Part shown: positions 62,774 to 64,000 of the stretch, one piece after another
Position numbering within the stretch: position 1 is the first letter of the stretch
Layout of the letters: each line of letters opens with the position of its first letter
NCBI RefSeq assembly: GCF_003096355.1
Contig: NZ_QEKI01000016.1
Location: 53,724-117,723, forward strand
Direction of reading: 5' to 3'
Length of the DNA: 64,000 nucleotides
DNA from: Pontibacter virosus
GTDB taxonomy: Bacteria; Bacteroidota; Bacteroidia; Cytophagales; Hymenobacteraceae
Position numbers and translations under genes: made by a program
The notes under the pieces: generated by a model
Database searches by the model: none
The model's input: only the letters and a program-made list of their open reading frames with translations
What the model was told of the DNA's origin: nothing

Positions 62774-63438
62774 TTAAGTATGCTGATTCAGTCTCTGCTC
62801 TTTCCGGTAGGCCATAAATGAATAGACCACAGGGACGAGTACTGTCAGGGCAATCACGGCGATATACAGCACTTGCTGCAGCCCCGATTCGGGTAGAAAA
62901 GCCAAAGCTATCAGCAGTATGCCGCCAATGATCCATAGAATGCCCCCAGTCGGTGTGTCTTGCGCCATACCTGCTCGCTCTCCAGCGTCCAGGGAGTGCG
63001 GATGCCAATAAAGTAGTTGGGTTTAACCGCCTGAAAGTAGTTGCCCAGAGCGATGAACAGGCCACCTATCAACATAAAGAGGGCACTCGGCCGGAAAGTG
63101 CCCGGGTTCAGAGCCGTGTGAATGAGGAAAATGCATAGCACCGCCATGAAAGCGATTAAGATAAAGCGCAACTGGTGGTACTTGCTGCCCATGTGGTCGA
63201 GCTTTCTTTTGGGGTCGATGTGCGGCACTGCTAGCAGAATAAGATTCAGGAGGGCAGTCGTGCCCAGCACAATAAAGATCATAGCCGTTTTGCCCGCCCA
63301 ACCGTCTGCTTCGCCCTTCAGGTTAAAATGCACCGGCACTTGCTCGGGTAGCCTGTCCCAAACCAAGGCCAGGTATACGAGCGGTATGAGAACGATTGTC
63401 CAAAGAATGAGCTCTCGGGTCAGGTTGTTGGTCTTCAT
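62774..63438 (-). pseudogene. sdpI: SdpI family immunity protein, frameshifted
   Basis: The first frame (63438-62911) encodes DUF1648/SdpI membrane segments up to QVWRKTHRLG, then runs into GAFYGSLAAYC and stops. A second frame (ending 62774) resumes with GGILWIIGGILLIALAF and the last membrane helices. Adding one G to the GGGGG run (plus strand CCCCC 62943-62947) joins both frames as RLGGILWIIGG. SdpI in Bacillus gives immunity to the toxin SdpC. The next gene upstream is sdpR, 5 bp away. Confidence 0.8.
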
Positions 63439-63443
63439 AGGGG

Positions 63444-63698
63444 CTAATCCTTAAGGGTTATGATCCATTGCATTAAGTCGTCGAGTACCGTTGTGTTGAG
63501 CGAGTAAATCACAAACTGCCCCTGCTTGCGGGAGGTGACCAGATCCGCCTGACTCAGGATGTCAAGGTGATGCGAAATACTGGGTTTGGTGATCTGGAAA
63601 GCCTCCGCAATGTCTCCGGCAGTCAAATCCTTTCCCTTCAGCAGGTTCAGAATCTCTCTGCGCGTCTGATCATTGAGTGCTTTGAAAACTTTGTTCAC
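63444..63698 (-). CDS. sdpR: ArsR-family autorepressor SdpR-like
   Basis: 84 aa winged helix. The recognition helix lies in AGDIAEAFQITKPSISHHLDILSQADLV. It starts MNKVFKALNDQTRREILNLL and lacks metal-binding cysteines. It resembles SdpR/YvaO-type autorepressors that control sdpRI. Its operon with sdpI supports this. It would repress its own promoter to the right. Confidence 0.9.
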   Translation of the reverse strand: MNKVFKALNDQTRREILNLLKGKDLTAGDIAEAFQITKPSISHHLDILSQADLVTSRKQGQFVIYSLNTTVLDDLMQWIITLKD

Positions 63699-64000
63699 AG
63701 CGTATTTAAGTATTTAGACAAATATCTAAATATTAACTTAAAAATAGAAATTATTCTTGAAAAATTATTTTTACTTGTTCAACTTGATCTGCAGTGCTTC
63801 TTAAATTTTTCATCTCGGAATAAAAATGACCAATATATGTAACTGTATCCTGTGCACCAGTTACATACTTAATGCCACCTACTATGTGCATCACTATCTT
63901 TATTTGGTAGTGGTCTACAATGTATGATGTAGGAATAAGTATGGCAGCAAGGGTGTTTACAGGAAGTTATGTGCGAGATAACTATCCAGGTAGATTGCCC
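63699..64000. other. end of window: sdpR upstream region
   Basis: About 300 bp with A/T-rich sequence near 63710-63770, probably the sdpR promoter. I see no credible gene before the window ends. Confidence 0.4.

Noticed and set aside
63567..63842. 91-aa plus-strand frame near the window end
   Set aside because: It is antisense to sdpR and continues into A/T-rich sequence without features.

Overview
The window reads as one chromosomal segment of a Bacteroidota bacterium of the order Cytophagales, most like Pontibacter or another Hymenobacteraceae. I infer this from the gene families (DUF3857 proteins, S46 peptidase, YwbE, SigZ, helix-hairpin-helix barrel proteins, lipoproteins with an S-C lipobox), from Bacteroidota promoters of the TAnnTTTG type, from intermediate G+C, and from a very frequent GGTATAG/CTATACC word. 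No taxonomic search was possible. No rRNA, intact tRNA, CRISPR array, prophage or transposase gene was seen.

Layout. 0-9.7 kb: the 3' part of a FucP-type sugar transporter, several small lipoproteins (two very short), DUF4112, UV-damage endonuclease, a metallophosphoesterase, RadC and YwbE. 9.8-16.8 kb: a beta-helix protein, an unusual pyruvate kinase, a polysaccharide deacetylase, glycerol-3-phosphate dehydrogenase and DUF1684. 17.2-21.9 kb: pheT, a coiled-coil protein, zapA, a candidate 6S-like RNA and rny. 22-23.6 kb: divergent dps and oxyR. 24.4-33.3 kb: sucD, a cysteine synthase family enzyme, a response regulator, TauE, adenine deaminase, cmk, ispH, DUF502 and a hydrolase. This block is bracketed by two related, inverted, gene-free repeat regions (23.65-24.34 and 33.27-34.2 kb). 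34.2-36.5 kb: a RimB-RimK-deacylase operon. 36.6-42.5 kb: a barrel protein, a methyltransferase, a TIP30-like reductase, a CvfB-like S1 protein, a Dps-like protein and a BamA/TamA-like barrel. 42.7-45.6 kb: a radical-SAM plus DUF4130 pair linked to DNA repair, then a small orphan domain protein. 46.1-52.1 kb: three tandem DUF3857/transglutaminase-like proteins. 52.2-53.5 kb: an ArsI/CadI glyoxalase and a cysteine-rich SigZ sigma factor. 53.5-59.2 kb: two outer-membrane proteins and an S46 peptidase. 59.3-63.7 kb: yidD, small enzymes, a hydrolase, a frameshifted sdpI and sdpR.

Functional themes are cell-envelope biogenesis (many signal-peptide, lipoprotein and beta-barrel genes), DNA repair (UvdE, RadC, radical SAM/DUF4130), oxidative-stress protection (OxyR-Dps and a second Dps-like protein), and housekeeping translation and RNA turnover. 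The observations most worth a second look are the GGTATAG word, including its use inside protein linkers; the inverted repeat pair; two of three DUF3857 paralogs lacking catalytic residues; the truncated pyruvate kinase; the cysteine-rich SigZ beside ArsI/CadI; and two loci where a single missing G in a G-run breaks the gene.
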